From the NCBI RefSeq assembly GCF_900215465.1, contig NZ_OBEH01000001.1:248001-312000 (forward strand): a DNA stretch of 64,000 nt, written 5' to 3'. Shown here piece by piece: positions 53,387 through 62,342 of the stretch. The notes under the pieces are model-generated. The model was not told the DNA's origin and made no database searches. It worked only from the letters and a program-made list of their open reading frames with translations. Every line of letters starts with the position of its first letter. Positions within the stretch are counted from its first letter, which is position 1. Source of the stretch: Flagellimonas pacifica. Lineage in GTDB: Bacteria > Bacteroidota > Bacteroidia > Flavobacteriales > Flavobacteriaceae. The position numbers and the translations under genes were made by a program.

Positions 53387-56221
53387 ATGAAACATATCTT
53401 ATTGATTTTCACGCTATTTGTAGGGTTACAGATGGGTGCACAAGAGACCACTGGAAGCATTGTGGGCAAAATGACGGACAAAGAGTTAAATGATGAACCT
53501 CTAGCATTTGCCAATGTACTCATCAAAGGCACAACACAGGGAACTACTTCTGACTTTGACGGACTCTATGAAATTTCAGGAATTGAACCGGGAGTATATA
53601 CCATTGTATTTAGTTATTTAGGTTACGAAACTATTGAAATCCCAAATGTTGAGGTTATTGCAGAGAAAGTTACCAATATAGATGTGCCCATGAGCGCATC
53701 TTCTGGTTTTGAATTGGACGAAGTAGTGGTGACCACTGTGGCCAGAAAAGATTCTGAAGCCGCTCTATTATTGGATCAAAAGAAATCTATTGAAATAAAG
53801 ACATCTATAGGTGCACAGGAATTGGCCAGAAAAGGGGTAAGTGATGTGGCTGCCGCTGTAACCAAAACAACAGGTATTTCCAAACAAGAAGGTTCCGGGA
53901 ACATTTTTGTTCGAGGACTAGGTGATCGCTATAATGTAACGACCATGAATGGTCTTCCCTTACCTTCCAACAATCCTTCTAAGAAAAATATTGACCTTAA
54001 TATTTTTTCTACCGACATTGTAGAGTCTATCGGAATTGACAAAACTTATGTTGTTAGAAACTATGGAGATTTTGCCGGAGCCAACATTGACATCACCTCA
54101 AAAGATTATAAAGGAGATGGTTTTCTAGCTATAAGCATCGGTTCAGGAATTAACACTGAGGCAACATCCGTAGATCAGTTCTATTTAAATGATGGCCCAA
54201 ATAAATCAGGGTTCTATGATATTATCTATCCTGCTTCTCCACTAAGCAATTACAATTTTACCACAAGTTGGGATAGAACCGAAGCTTCTTCTCCAATAAA
54301 TCTTGATCTATCATTAAAGGGAGGTGATTCTTTTAAAATTGGTGAAAATGGACTCCTCAGTATCTTTGGAGTTGGGTCATATTCTAATGATTACAACTAC
54401 AATGAAGGAATCTCCAGAGGAGGTGTCAACGTTTCCGGGCTTTCAAGAAGGGATTATACCTATAACACCTACAAATACAATACAAACACGACTCTTTTAG
54501 GCAATGTTGGCTATACCACACCTGAACACAAACTTCTTTACAATGCATTGATGGTAAACACCTCTAGCCAACAACAGCAAGAGTACTTTGGTGTTGTAGA
54601 TGCCTTTGATTACGCCCCCGAAGGAGGTGCTTTTGTTCAAAGAGCTCTTTTTGATCGAACTGTCCTCATAGTCCATCAACTTTTAGGAGAACACTCCCTT
54701 TCCGACCAACTTGAGGTTAACTGGGGTGGGGCTTACAACTTTGTTGAAAATGACATCCCAAACAGAAGACAGGTTATTCTAACACCTGATGATTGGGATG
54801 AACCTGAAGGTCCAAAATCTTTTCAACAAACTTTGAATTCATCCGACAATCACCGATTCTACCAAAATCTTGAAGAAGAAGAAGTTGCCGCCAATATGGC
54901 AATCACCTACAAATTCAAGGAAGATGGGGAAGAAGGCACCTTTGGAGGAAAATTGACCTTAGGTTACAGTGGAAAATTTAAGACTGTTGATTTTGAGGCC
55001 ATACAATTCAACTTCAATATCACCCAAAGAAATCCTGACAATTCTCTAGCTGACCAACCTATTATTGATGACATTTATAATGTAGATTCTTATTTCAATC
55101 AAGAAAATTTGAATGCAGGACTTTTTAGTATTGCAACTTTTAGGGGTGGATTGGGCACTCCAAATGTTTTGGATCCCCAAACGTATGACGGCACACAGGA
55201 CATTCATGCGGGTTTCCTAAATCTAGAGTATGCTTTTAATCCTAAATTTACTATTACTGCTGGCTTGCGGGGGGAGCAGATAAACCAATCTATTGAATGG
55301 AGTACATCATTAGATCCATCTGGAGATAAAAGTGAATTTGACACTTTTGAAGTATTGCCTTCCCTATCCATCAAGTACGAACTTAATGACAAACAAAATT
55401 TAAGGTTTGCAACCAGTAAAACTTATACATTGCCTCAATTTAAGGAAAGGGCACTATTTCAGTTTGAAGAAGTCACCCAAGTATATTTTGGAAACCCCTC
55501 CCTTTATGCTTCCACTGACTACAATGTGGATGTGAAATGGGAACTTTTCCCTAAATCCACAGAACTAATATCCCTAGGCTTTTTTGGAAAAATGATTCAA
55601 GATCCAATTAATGCAGTTACCGTAAACTCGGCCACAAATGATATCAGTTATGTAAATTCTGGGGATCAAGGCACTGCTTTTGGAGCCGAATTTGAATTAA
55701 GGAAAAATCTTTTTGAGAGGGAAACGGAGCTTGAAGATTTCTTTGCTAAAGAAAATCTTACTCTCGGCTTTAATATGTCCTATATGACTTCCGATCAGGA
55801 TTTAGATTCTGAAAAAGTAATTGAAGAAACCACCGAAGCAGGTATTTTACCATTGAGTGTAGATTTTTCTACTGATAGCGATAGACTTTCTGGAGCTTCT
55901 GACTTATTGGTCAATGGAGATTTAAGTTACTATAAAGAATTCAAAAAAGATAAAAACATCTTAGCAACCCTGGCCTACAATTATTTTTCGGACCGAATCT
56001 ATGCTTTAGGAACAGAAGGAAAGGGAAACTTGGTCGATAAAGGTTTTGGAACACTTGATTTTGTTTTTAGAACAAACTTCAACAAGCACGTTGGGTTATC
56101 GTTAACAGCCAAGAACCTATTGAACCCAGAGATTGAACGATCTCAAGAAAACCAAGATATAACGGTGTTATCATATAAAAAAGGACAAAACATAAAACTG
56201 TCCCTTACATATAACTTTTAA
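53387..56221 (+). CDS. TonB-dependent receptor with carboxypeptidase-like regulatory domain
   Basis: A 944-residue outer-membrane receptor: signal peptide (to about residue 18), CarboxypepD_reg-like domain (about 24-108, with KGTTQGTTSDFDGLYEISG), plug (FVRGLGDRYNVTTMNGLPLP near 175-194) and a barrel ending LSLTYNF. It lacks the SusC-type plug signature and has no SusD neighbour. The next gene, a surface lipoprotein-like protein, follows at 98 bp and may act with it. A PhoBR pair and an 11-bp direct-repeat element upstream suggest phosphate or another limiting nutrient; the substrate is inferred, not shown. Confidence 0.93.
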   Translation: MKHILLIFTLFVGLQMGAQETTGSIVGKMTDKELNDEPLAFANVLIKGTTQGTTSDFDGLYEISGIEPGVYTIVFSYLGYETIEIPNVEVIAEKVTNIDVPMSASSGFELDEVVVTTVARKDSEAALLLDQKKSIEIKTSIGAQELARKGVSDVAAAVTKTTGISKQEGSGNIFVRGLGDRYNVTTMNGLPLPSNNPSKKNIDLNIFSTDIVESIGIDKTYVVRNYGDFAGANIDITSKDYKGDGFLAISIGSGINTEATSVDQFYLNDGPNKSGFYDIIYPASPLSNYNFTTSWDRTEASSPINLDLSLKGGDSFKIGENGLLSIFGVGSYSNDYNYNEGISRGGVNVSGLSRRDYTYNTYKYNTNTTLLGNVGYTTPEHKLLYNALMVNTSSQQQQEYFGVVDAFDYAPEGGAFVQRALFDRTVLIVHQLLGEHSLSDQLEVNWGGAYNFVENDIPNRRQVILTPDDWDEPEGPKSFQQTLNSSDNHRFYQNLEEEEVAANMAITYKFKEDGEEGTFGGKLTLGYSGKFKTVDFEAIQFNFNITQRNPDNSLADQPIIDDIYNVDSYFNQENLNAGLFSIATFRGGLGTPNVLDPQTYDGTQDIHAGFLNLEYAFNPKFTITAGLRGEQINQSIEWSTSLDPSGDKSEFDTFEVLPSLSIKYELNDKQNLRFATSKTYTLPQFKERALFQFEEVTQVYFGNPSLYASTDYNVDVKWELFPKSTELISLGFFGKMIQDPINAVTVNSATNDISYVNSGDQGTAFGAEFELRKNLFERETELEDFFAKENLTLGFNMSYMTSDQDLDSEKVIEETTEAGILPLSVDFSTDSDRLSGASDLLVNGDLSYYKEFKKDKNILATLAYNYFSDRIYALGTEGKGNLVDKGFGTLDFVFRTNFNKHVGLSLTAKNLLNPEIERSQENQDITVLSYKKGQNIKLSLTYNF

Positions 56222-56319
56222 TTAAAGTTAAGATTACTAAAATGTAACTATTTGGACAAACCTAAGTTACACACCAACAATATTTTAGCGCCAAATTAAA
56301 TTATATAAACTAAATTAAA

Positions 56320-58545
56320 ATGAGAAAAACGACAGCATTAATTATGCTTGTATTGGCTACAACAACATTGATTACTTCTTGTAGTAGCGATGACAACAGT
56401 CCGCCAATGACAGATACCTGTTCTAACGGCAAACAAGATGGAGATGAAACTGGAATAGACTGTGGTGGTTCCTGTGACCCGTGCAAAACAAACAATGTAC
56501 TTTCAGGAGATGTAACAGAAGATGTAACATTGGACGCGTCTATAGAATATGACCTTACTGAAGCTTATGTAGTTAAAGATGGTGCTAGTCTAACCATTCC
56601 TGCAGGTACGGTAATCAAAGCATCTGGTGGAACCAATGCATACATTGCAGTAGCTCAAGGAGGTAAGATTTTTGTAAACGGTACTTCCGACAATCCTGTT
56701 GTTATGACATCTGCAAGCTCTAATCCAGCAGCCAAAGATTGGGGTGGTTTGGTTATCTGTGGCAAGGCCCCAACTAATGTTGGAGCAACTGCTACCTCAG
56801 AAGTAGCCGACCTTACCTACGGAGGCACAGAAGCTGGAGATAGCTCTGGAAGCATCCAATATTTAAGAGTTGAATATACTGGTGCCACTTTTAACGGAAG
56901 TAAAGAGTTTAATGGTGTTTCCTTGTTTGGTGTAGGTTCCGGAACTACGTTTAAATATGTGCAATCCTATAATGGTGGTGACGATGGCATTGAATTCTTT
57001 GGAGGTACCGTTAACGGAGAGTTCTTAGTATCATTGAACAGTGGTGATGATTCCATTGACTTTGCAGATGGATGGGCAGGTACTGGTTCCAATTGGTACA
57101 TAGCCGGTGGCGCAAAAGCTGGTATTGAAGGTTCTAATAATGGTGACAATGGTGATGCCGCGCCAGTTACCCAAGCAACATTAAAAAACATTACAGTAGT
57201 TGGCCCTGTTGATGAGGGAGCACTTTATTACAAAGAAGGTGGCGGAGATTTCACTATCGATAATTTCTTTATCAGTGGTGTAGATCTTGGTGTAAAAGTA
57301 AAAGATGGAGACTCAGAAGCTGCTACACGTTTAGAAGCAGACAAATTAGTCATGACCAATGTACAATTTGTGGATGTTGAAGCAAACTTTGTTTACACAG
57401 ATTACACAGGCGCCAATACAGATTTTATACAGGAAGGTAGTGCCACTGGAGCAGGAAATGGTGCAGCCGCCCCAAACTGGGCCTCGGGCTGGACTGTTGG
57501 CCTTTCCAATAGTGGATCTCAAAAAGGTGAAGTTTTGAGTGGGGATATAACTGGAGAAGTTACCCTAGACGCTTCTAAAGAATACGAATTGACAAGCGCC
57601 TATACCGTTAAGGATGGCGGCAAATTGACCATTCCAGCTGGAACCGTAATCAAAGCCACAGGAGGAACAAGTTCCTATATTGCTGTTGCCCAAGGAGGTC
57701 AGATTTTTGTAAATGGAACATCGGATAACCCAGTTGTAATGACTTCAGGAAAAGCCATTCCTGCCCCTAAAGATTGGGGAGGCTTGGTAGTCTGCGGAAA
57801 AGCCCCAACAAATGTTGGAGAAACTGCCACTTCAGAAGTAGCTGACCTTACTTACGGTGGAGCAATCACAGATGATAACTCCGGTTCTATAAAGTACCTT
57901 AGAGTAGAATACACAGGAGCCACTTTTAACAACACTAAAGAATTTAACGGGGTATCTCTATTTGGTGTAGGCTCAGGTACTACTTTCGAATACGTACAAT
58001 CCTATAATGGAGGAGATGATGGCATTGAGTTCTTTGGTGGTACAGTAAACGGTAAATATTTGGTTTCTATTGGTAGCGGCGATGATTCTATCGATTTTGC
58101 TGACGGATGGTCCGGGAATGGAGATTATTGGTATATCGCCGGAGGTGCCAAAGCAGGTATTGAAGGTTCTAACAATGGCGACAATGGTGATGCTACACCT
58201 GTAACCACTACAACTTTGAGTAACATTACGGTAGTTGGACCAGTTAGTGAAGGTGCCCTTTATTTCAAAGAAGGTGGCGGAAACTTTACCATCACCAACT
58301 TCTACACTAGCGGCGTTAATCTTGGTGTTAAAGTTAAAGATTCCGACACCGAGGCAGGTGTACGACTTGAAGCGGATGCATTATCAATTAACCCAATGCA
58401 GTTTGATAATCCTGCCGATGGATTTGTACAAACAGATTATGCTGGTGCAAACCAAGACTTTATTACTGTTGGAAACAATACCGGTGCCGGTAACGGTGCT
58501 GCTAAACCTGATTGGGCCAACGGCTGGACCATAGGTATAGAGTAG
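56320..58545 (+). CDS. Lipoprotein with Cys-rich linker and two tandem beta-helix-like units
   Basis: A 741-residue lipoprotein (lipobox ITSC, Cys21). A short cysteine motif (C34, C48, C52, C55; CSNGKQDGDETGIDCGGSC) of a kind common in secreted Bacteroidetes proteins follows. The rest is an internal duplication: unit 1 (residues 60-404) and unit 2 (405-741) both run VLSGDxTxxVTLDAS...TIPAGTVIKA...YIAVAQGG.IFVNGTSDNPVVMTS, and resemble right-handed beta-helix proteins. It follows the TonB receptor by 98 bp and is closed by a strong terminator. Probably a surface-exposed partner of that receptor; no enzyme motif. Confidence 0.85.
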   Translation: MRKTTALIMLVLATTTLITSCSSDDNSPPMTDTCSNGKQDGDETGIDCGGSCDPCKTNNVLSGDVTEDVTLDASIEYDLTEAYVVKDGASLTIPAGTVIKASGGTNAYIAVAQGGKIFVNGTSDNPVVMTSASSNPAAKDWGGLVICGKAPTNVGATATSEVADLTYGGTEAGDSSGSIQYLRVEYTGATFNGSKEFNGVSLFGVGSGTTFKYVQSYNGGDDGIEFFGGTVNGEFLVSLNSGDDSIDFADGWAGTGSNWYIAGGAKAGIEGSNNGDNGDAAPVTQATLKNITVVGPVDEGALYYKEGGGDFTIDNFFISGVDLGVKVKDGDSEAATRLEADKLVMTNVQFVDVEANFVYTDYTGANTDFIQEGSATGAGNGAAAPNWASGWTVGLSNSGSQKGEVLSGDITGEVTLDASKEYELTSAYTVKDGGKLTIPAGTVIKATGGTSSYIAVAQGGQIFVNGTSDNPVVMTSGKAIPAPKDWGGLVVCGKAPTNVGETATSEVADLTYGGAITDDNSGSIKYLRVEYTGATFNNTKEFNGVSLFGVGSGTTFEYVQSYNGGDDGIEFFGGTVNGKYLVSIGSGDDSIDFADGWSGNGDYWYIAGGAKAGIEGSNNGDNGDATPVTTTTLSNITVVGPVSEGALYFKEGGGNFTITNFYTSGVNLGVKVKDSDTEAGVRLEADALSINPMQFDNPADGFVQTDYAGANQDFITVGNNTGAGNGAAKPDWANGWTIGIE
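56497..57531 (+). repeat. Intragenic repeat unit 1 (of two)
   Basis: Unit 1 (1,035 bp) of the in-frame duplication in the 56320-58545 gene. It corresponds to residues 60-404; similarity to unit 2 is high at protein level, lower at third codon positions. Confidence 0.85.
57532..58545 (+). repeat. Intragenic repeat unit 2 (of two)
   Basis: Unit 2 (1,014 bp including the stop) corresponds to residues 405-741 and begins VLSGDITGEVTLDAS. It lacks a few residues present in unit 1. Confidence 0.85.
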
Positions 58546-58565
58546 CAATAACATAAATAAGTTTA

Positions 58566-58594
58566 AAAAGCCCCGCTTCACGGGGCTTTTTTTT
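58566..58594 (+). terminator. Rho-independent terminator
   Basis: A 10-bp stem AAAAGCCCCG/CGGGGCTTTT (58566-58575 and 58581-58590) with loop CTTCA and a run of eight T. Ends the TonB receptor / beta-helix unit. Confidence 0.92.
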
Positions 58595-58656
58595 GCACTT
58601 CATCGAAAAGTGTGGGTTTTTTCCTTAGGCTAGCCCTAATCAGACATCAAATTATT

Positions 58657-58664
58657 TATATTTG
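58657..58664 (+). promoter_or_regulatory. Bacteroidetes-type -7 promoter box (TATATTTG)
   Basis: A perfect match to TAnnTTTG, 28 bp before the ATG of the first CTD-only protein, so the 5' untranslated region should be about 20 bases. No convincing -33 TTG box was found. Confidence 0.55.
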
Positions 58665-58691
58665 TGGCATAGCCTTTGTAACCAATACTTT

Positions 58692-59000
58692 ATGAAGCAC
58701 CTTTACCTTGTCTTATTCTTTTTTGTTTGCTCTCTTGGATTCTCACAGAATTCCCAAGCCAGCGCCGATATTGACGGGTTTAAGTTGTATCCCAATCCGG
58801 TTACTTATGGTAAGGTCTTTATAGAAACTTCTAATAATTCCCCAAAACAGATTCTTATTTTTGACGTTCTAGGAACGCAAGTGCTTAAAACCACTATTTT
58901 GGGCAAGGAGCTTAATCTTTCTAATTTGGATAAAGGTGTTTATATTCTTCGGGTTGTAGAAAATAATAAGGTCGCTACTAGAAAGCTCATTATCAAGTAA
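58692..59000 (+). CDS. Small T9SS type A sorting-domain protein
   Basis: A 102-residue exported protein. The ATG at 58692 starts the signal peptide (MKHLYLVLFFFVCSLGFSQ); in-frame codons further upstream lie within the promoter. After only about ten residues it enters a type A T9SS C-terminal domain: FKLYPNPVTYGKVFIET, ILIFDVLGTQVLKT, LDKGVYILRVVENNK and the final ATRKLIIK. The domain normally routes a large cargo through the type IX system and is cleaved; here there is almost no cargo. Its role may be regulatory or as attached signal peptide. Confidence 0.85.
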   Translation: MKHLYLVLFFFVCSLGFSQNSQASADIDGFKLYPNPVTYGKVFIETSNNSPKQILIFDVLGTQVLKTTILGKELNLSNLDKGVYILRVVENNKVATRKLIIK

Positions 59001-59145
59001 TTTTAAAGGCTATAGCTGGTTTTTGAATCTAAAACATCATTTTTTCTTACTTCACCTACATAATTCTTTGTTTCACAACATTTTATAGCTCTTTTTAACG
59101 AGTTTACATACTTTTATATTGCTAATTATCCCCAAATCAGCATTT

Positions 59146-59469
59146 ATGAAGAAAATCTACTTTGTTCTCATTATGGCTCTACCTATATTATCTTACGGTC
59201 AAGAATTGGTCAGTGTAAACACTGAACAAGTACAAGAACTACAGGGTTTTAAAATGTACCCCAATCCCGTTTATGGCGATGAAGTATATGTTACAACCGC
59301 TACCAACGGAAGTAAACAGATTAAAATCTACGACGTTTTTGGAGAGGTTGTACTCACGGATAAAATTTCAACCAACACTCTAAATATTTCAAGACTGGTT
59401 CCTGGAGTATATGTGCTCCAAGTAACAGAACAGAAAAAAACAATGACCCGAAAGCTGGTCGTAAAATAA
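59146..59469 (+). CDS. Small T9SS type A sorting-domain protein (second)
   Basis: A 107-residue relative of the preceding gene: signal peptide (MKKIYFVLIMALPILSYGQ), about 16 residues, then the CTD (FKMYPNPVYGDEVYVTT, IKIYDVFGEVVLTDK, LVPGVYVLQVTEQK, TRKLVVK). The ATG at 59146 was chosen over a TTG 27 bp upstream. The two CTDs share layout but differ at many positions, so they are old duplicates or separate acquisitions. A strong hairpin terminator follows. Confidence 0.85.
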   Translation: MKKIYFVLIMALPILSYGQELVSVNTEQVQELQGFKMYPNPVYGDEVYVTTATNGSKQIKIYDVFGEVVLTDKISTNTLNISRLVPGVYVLQVTEQKKTMTRKLVVK

Positions 59470-59486
59470 AACTATCTCAACCTCAT

Positions 59487-59516
59487 AAAAAGGCCCTTCA
59501 ATTGAAGGGCCTTTTT
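59487..59516 (+). terminator. Rho-independent terminator (perfect 30-bp palindrome)
   Basis: AAAAAGGCCCTTCAA/TTGAAGGGCCTTTTT (59487-59501 and 59502-59516). It can terminate in both directions and contains the likely -33 TTG of the next gene. Confidence 0.88.
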
Positions 59517-59532
59517 ATTTTAGGTACTTTTG
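59502..59532 (+). promoter_or_regulatory. Promoter of the LuxE-like gene, embedded in the terminator
   Basis: TTG at 59502-59504 in the terminator arm is 20 bp before TACTTTTG (59525-59532), a perfect TAnnTTTG. The ATG at 59541 follows only eight bases later, so the transcript would be leaderless or nearly so. Confidence 0.6.
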
Positions 59533-59540
59533 CAACGCTT

Positions 59541-60527
59541 ATGGATAGGATAAACACGGAACATATTTTTTCTATTTCCACGCCCACAGAATTTGAGTCA
59601 TTGGCATTGGAAATTTTTAGATTTCAGTACAAAAACAATCCTACATATCAAACCTATTGCGGACACCTAAAAAAATCCCCTTCCAATGTTCTCAAAGTTG
59701 AAGAAATTCCATTTCTACCCATTGAATTCTTTAAAACGCACAAAATAAGTTCCTCCTCTAAAAAACCAGAAGCAATTTTTGAAAGCAGTGGTACTACAGT
59801 GGGAACGACCAGCAAACATTATGTTTCTGAAATTGAAATGTATCAAAAGAGTTATAGAAAAGGTTTTACCGCATTTTATGGCCCTATTGAACACTACTGC
59901 GTCTTGGCCTTGCTGCCATCATATTTAGAGCGTGTAGGTTCGTCATTAGTTTACATGGCCAACGATTTTGTGACTCATTCTCAGCATCCAGATAGCGGGT
60001 TTTATTTATACAACCTCAATACACTGCATAAAAAATTGTTTCAGTTAGAAAAAGAGCAGACAAAGACCTTACTAATAGGTGTTTCTTTTGCACTTCTGGA
60101 TTTAGCAGAACAATTTCCTATGAATTTGAAACATACTTTTGTCATGGAAACTGGTGGTATGAAAGGAAGGCGAAAAGAATTGATTCGGGAAGAATTGCAT
60201 TCCATTCTTAAAAATGCTTTTGGTGTTTCCCGTATTCATTCTGAATATGGGATGACAGAGTTGCTCTCGCAAGCCTATTCTTTAGGTGATGGCTTGTTCA
60301 AATGCCCTTCATGGATGAAAGTTATGACTCGCAATACCGAAGACCCTCTTTCTGTTCAATCCTTTGGAAAAACTGGTGGAATAAATGTCATTGATTTGGC
60401 CAACGTGTATTCTTGCTCCTTTATAGCCACACAAGATTTAGGAAAAACCAATGAAAATGGAACTTTTGAAGTTCTGGGTAGGTTTGATTACTCCGATGTT
60501 AGGGGATGCAACTTAATGGCGCTTTAA
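59541..60527 (+). CDS. LuxE/PaaK-like acyl-protein synthetase family protein
   Basis: A 328-residue cytoplasmic adenylate-forming enzyme of the acyl-protein synthetase (LuxE) family, which activates a carboxylic acid with ATP. The phosphate-binding loop is SSGTTVGTTSKH (about 82-93), and FGVSRIHSEYGMTELLSQ (about 222-239) matches the adenylation motif of this superfamily. No luciferase or reductase genes lie nearby, so the acyl substrate and acceptor are unknown. The start ATG at 59541 gives the usual length. Its stop overlaps the convergent lipoprotein stop by four bases. Confidence 0.88.
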   Translation: MDRINTEHIFSISTPTEFESLALEIFRFQYKNNPTYQTYCGHLKKSPSNVLKVEEIPFLPIEFFKTHKISSSSKKPEAIFESSGTTVGTTSKHYVSEIEMYQKSYRKGFTAFYGPIEHYCVLALLPSYLERVGSSLVYMANDFVTHSQHPDSGFYLYNLNTLHKKLFQLEKEQTKTLLIGVSFALLDLAEQFPMNLKHTFVMETGGMKGRRKELIREELHSILKNAFGVSRIHSEYGMTELLSQAYSLGDGLFKCPSWMKVMTRNTEDPLSVQSFGKTGGINVIDLANVYSCSFIATQDLGKTNENGTFEVLGRFDYSDVRGCNLMAL

Positions 60528-60907
60528 TCCTTGGTATAGAACAACCCAATTTCATCATCCGCAATATCAGGGTTATCCACAAATATGAGATTTAGTGAAT
60601 TCCCTTCTATATCATAGGTATAGAGCCTCCCATTTATGTTTATGGTACTGCCATTATTTATAAATGTGTAAGTCCCAGATTCGGCAACAAACCAGGTATC
60701 ATCAGTATTTTCAACAATAACCCTTTGCTCAGAACTATCAAACGTTAGTTTATGTCCGCTAAAGTCAAAGTCCTCACCAAAACCACAAAAACAACTCGCT
60801 TTATTTAAAACCCATGTTCCGTTCAACGCCGCATCAACCACATCATCATCAGAGGAACAACTGTTAAAAACAAACAATAAGGTAAAAAGAAAGACAGCTT
60901 TCCTCAT
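60524..60907 (-). CDS. Small lipocalin-like lipoprotein
   Basis: A 127-residue lipoprotein (lipobox FNSC, Cys17, then Ser-Ser-Asp-Asp-Asp). The body begins LNGTWVLNKASC and runs through alternating strands (KLTFDSSEQRVIVEN, GTYTFINNGSTINI) to a short C-terminus, the layout of lipocalin-like domains of Bacteroidetes lipoproteins. Ligand unknown. Confidence 0.8.
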   Translation of the reverse strand: MRKAVFLFTLLFVFNSCSSDDDVVDAALNGTWVLNKASCFCGFGEDFDFSGHKLTFDSSEQRVIVENTDDTWFVAESGTYTFINNGSTININGRLYTYDIEGNSLNLIFVDNPDIADDEIGLFYTKD

Positions 60908-60963
60908 TTAAAAAAATATTGATTCCTTATGTAGATGGGCAGTCTTGCTAAACGTTGCGCAAA

Positions 60964-62259
60964 TTAATCCACGACCAAAACAAAATAATTTTTCTTTCCC
61001 CGCTGTAGCAAAACAAATTTGTTGTTAACTAAGTCGGTTTCTGAAATAAGGTAATCTTCTTTTACTTTTTGTTTATTGACCGAAATGGAATTCTGCTTCA
61101 ATTCCCTTCTAGCTTCTCCATTAGATCCCAAAAAACCTGTTTTAGCGGCTAAGGCACCTATCATATCCAATCCAGGGCTTAGTTCACTTTTAGACACATG
61201 GGCCTGTGGCACTCCCTCAAAAACATCCAAAAAAGTTTTTTCATCCAGCTGTTTTAAATCTTCAGAAGTTGACTTGCCAAACAAAATGTTACTTGCCTTG
61301 ATGGCGTTTTCCAAATCGGCCTTGGAATGGACCATGGTAGTGATTTCTTCTGCCAATCGTTTTTGCAAGGCCCTACGATGTGGTTCTTCCTTATGGGCAA
61401 CTACCAACCCCTCAATTTCAGTTTGACTTAAAAACGTAAAGATTTTGATATATTTCTCTGCATCTTCGTCAGATGTGTTCAACCAGTACTGATAAAATTT
61501 ATATGGAGAGGTCCTTTCTGCATCCAACCAAACATTTCCGCCCTCAGTTTTCCCAAATTTGGCCCCATCAGCTTTGGTAATCAATGGGCAGGTCAAAGCA
61601 AAACCTTTTCCTCCTCCAATTCGTCTTATAAGCTCGGTTCCCGTGGTAATATTTCCCCATTGGTCGCTCCCTCCCATCTGAAGAGTACAGTTATGGTTCT
61701 GAAACAGGTATAGAAAGTCGTATCCCTGCACCAACTGATAGGTGAATTCAGTAAAGGACATTCCTTCTTTGGCATCAGAAGAAAGCCGTTTTTTTACAGA
61801 ATCCTTGGCCATCATATAATTAACAGTGATGTGTTTTCCAACATCTCTTATGAAATCAAGGAATGAAAAATCCTTCATCCAATCATAATTGTTCACCAAA
61901 ACCGCTGCATTTTCCGTATCGCTTTCAAAATCCAAAAATCGACTCAACTGTTCTTTTATGGCCTCCTGGTTATGTCGAAGTGTCTTTTCATCCAAAAGAT
62001 TACGTTCTGCAGATTTTCCAGATGGATCACCGATCATTCCCGTTGCGCCACCTACCAAAGCAAATGGTTTATGGCCAGCCAACTGAAAATGCCTAAGCAT
62101 CATTACACTTACTAAATGCCCAATATGCAAAGAGTCTGCCGTGGGGTCAATACCAACATAGGCTGCTTGCATTCCTTCCATTAGGTGTTCTTCAGCACCG
62201 GGCATGATATCATGCACCATTCCTCTCCATTGCAGTTCTTGTACAAAATTCTTTGTCAT
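60964..62259 (-). CDS. tyrS: Tyrosyl-tRNA synthetase
   Basis: A 431-residue class I aminoacyl-tRNA synthetase that charges tRNA-Tyr. HIGH is HIGH (45-48), the KMSKS-equivalent is KFGKT (234-238), and the tyrosine site [17 protein letters not shown] is intact. A C-terminal S4 RNA-binding domain (about 365-430) ends [11 protein letters not shown] perfect -7 box lies 22 bp upstream. Confidence 0.97.
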   Translation of the reverse strand: MTKNFVQELQWRGMVHDIMPGAEEHLMEGMQAAYVGIDPTADSLHIGHLVSVMMLRHFQLAGHKPFALVGGATGMIGDPSGKSAERNLLDEKTLRHNQEAIKEQLSRFLDFESDTENAAVLVNNYDWMKDFSFLDFIRDVGKHITVNYMMAKDSVKKRLSSDAKEGMSFTEFTYQLVQGYDFLYLFQNHNCTLQMGGSDQWGNITTGTELIRRIGGGKGFALTCPLITKADGAKFGKTEGGNVWLDAERTSPYKFYQYWLNTSDEDAEKYIKIFTFLSQTEIEGLVVAHKEEPHRRALQKRLAEEITTMVHSKADLENAIKASNILFGKSTSEDLKQLDEKTFLDVFEGVPQAHVSKSELSPGLDMIGALAAKTGFLGSNGEARRELKQNSISVNKQKVKEDYLISETDLVNNKFVLLQRGKKNYFVLVVD

Positions 62260-62280
62260 TGTAATCTTTTAGAATAGTTG

Positions 62281-62288
62281 CAAATATA
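62281..62288 (-). promoter_or_regulatory. -7 promoter box of tyrS (TATATTTG)
   Basis: On the minus strand the sequence reads TATATTTG, matching TAnnTTTG, and ends 22 bp before the tyrS start codon, leaving a leader of about 15 bases. Confidence 0.6.
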
Positions 62289-62342
62289 AAATGAAGTTCT
62301 TACATCCCTGAATAAATCCAATACAAATGGTATTTTTACGAA

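Noticed and set aside
59541..60527. A bioluminescence (lux) operon, from the LuxE similarity
   Set aside because: No luciferase (LuxAB), reductase (LuxC) or transferase (LuxD) genes are adjacent; the family is widespread in non-luminous Bacteroidetes.
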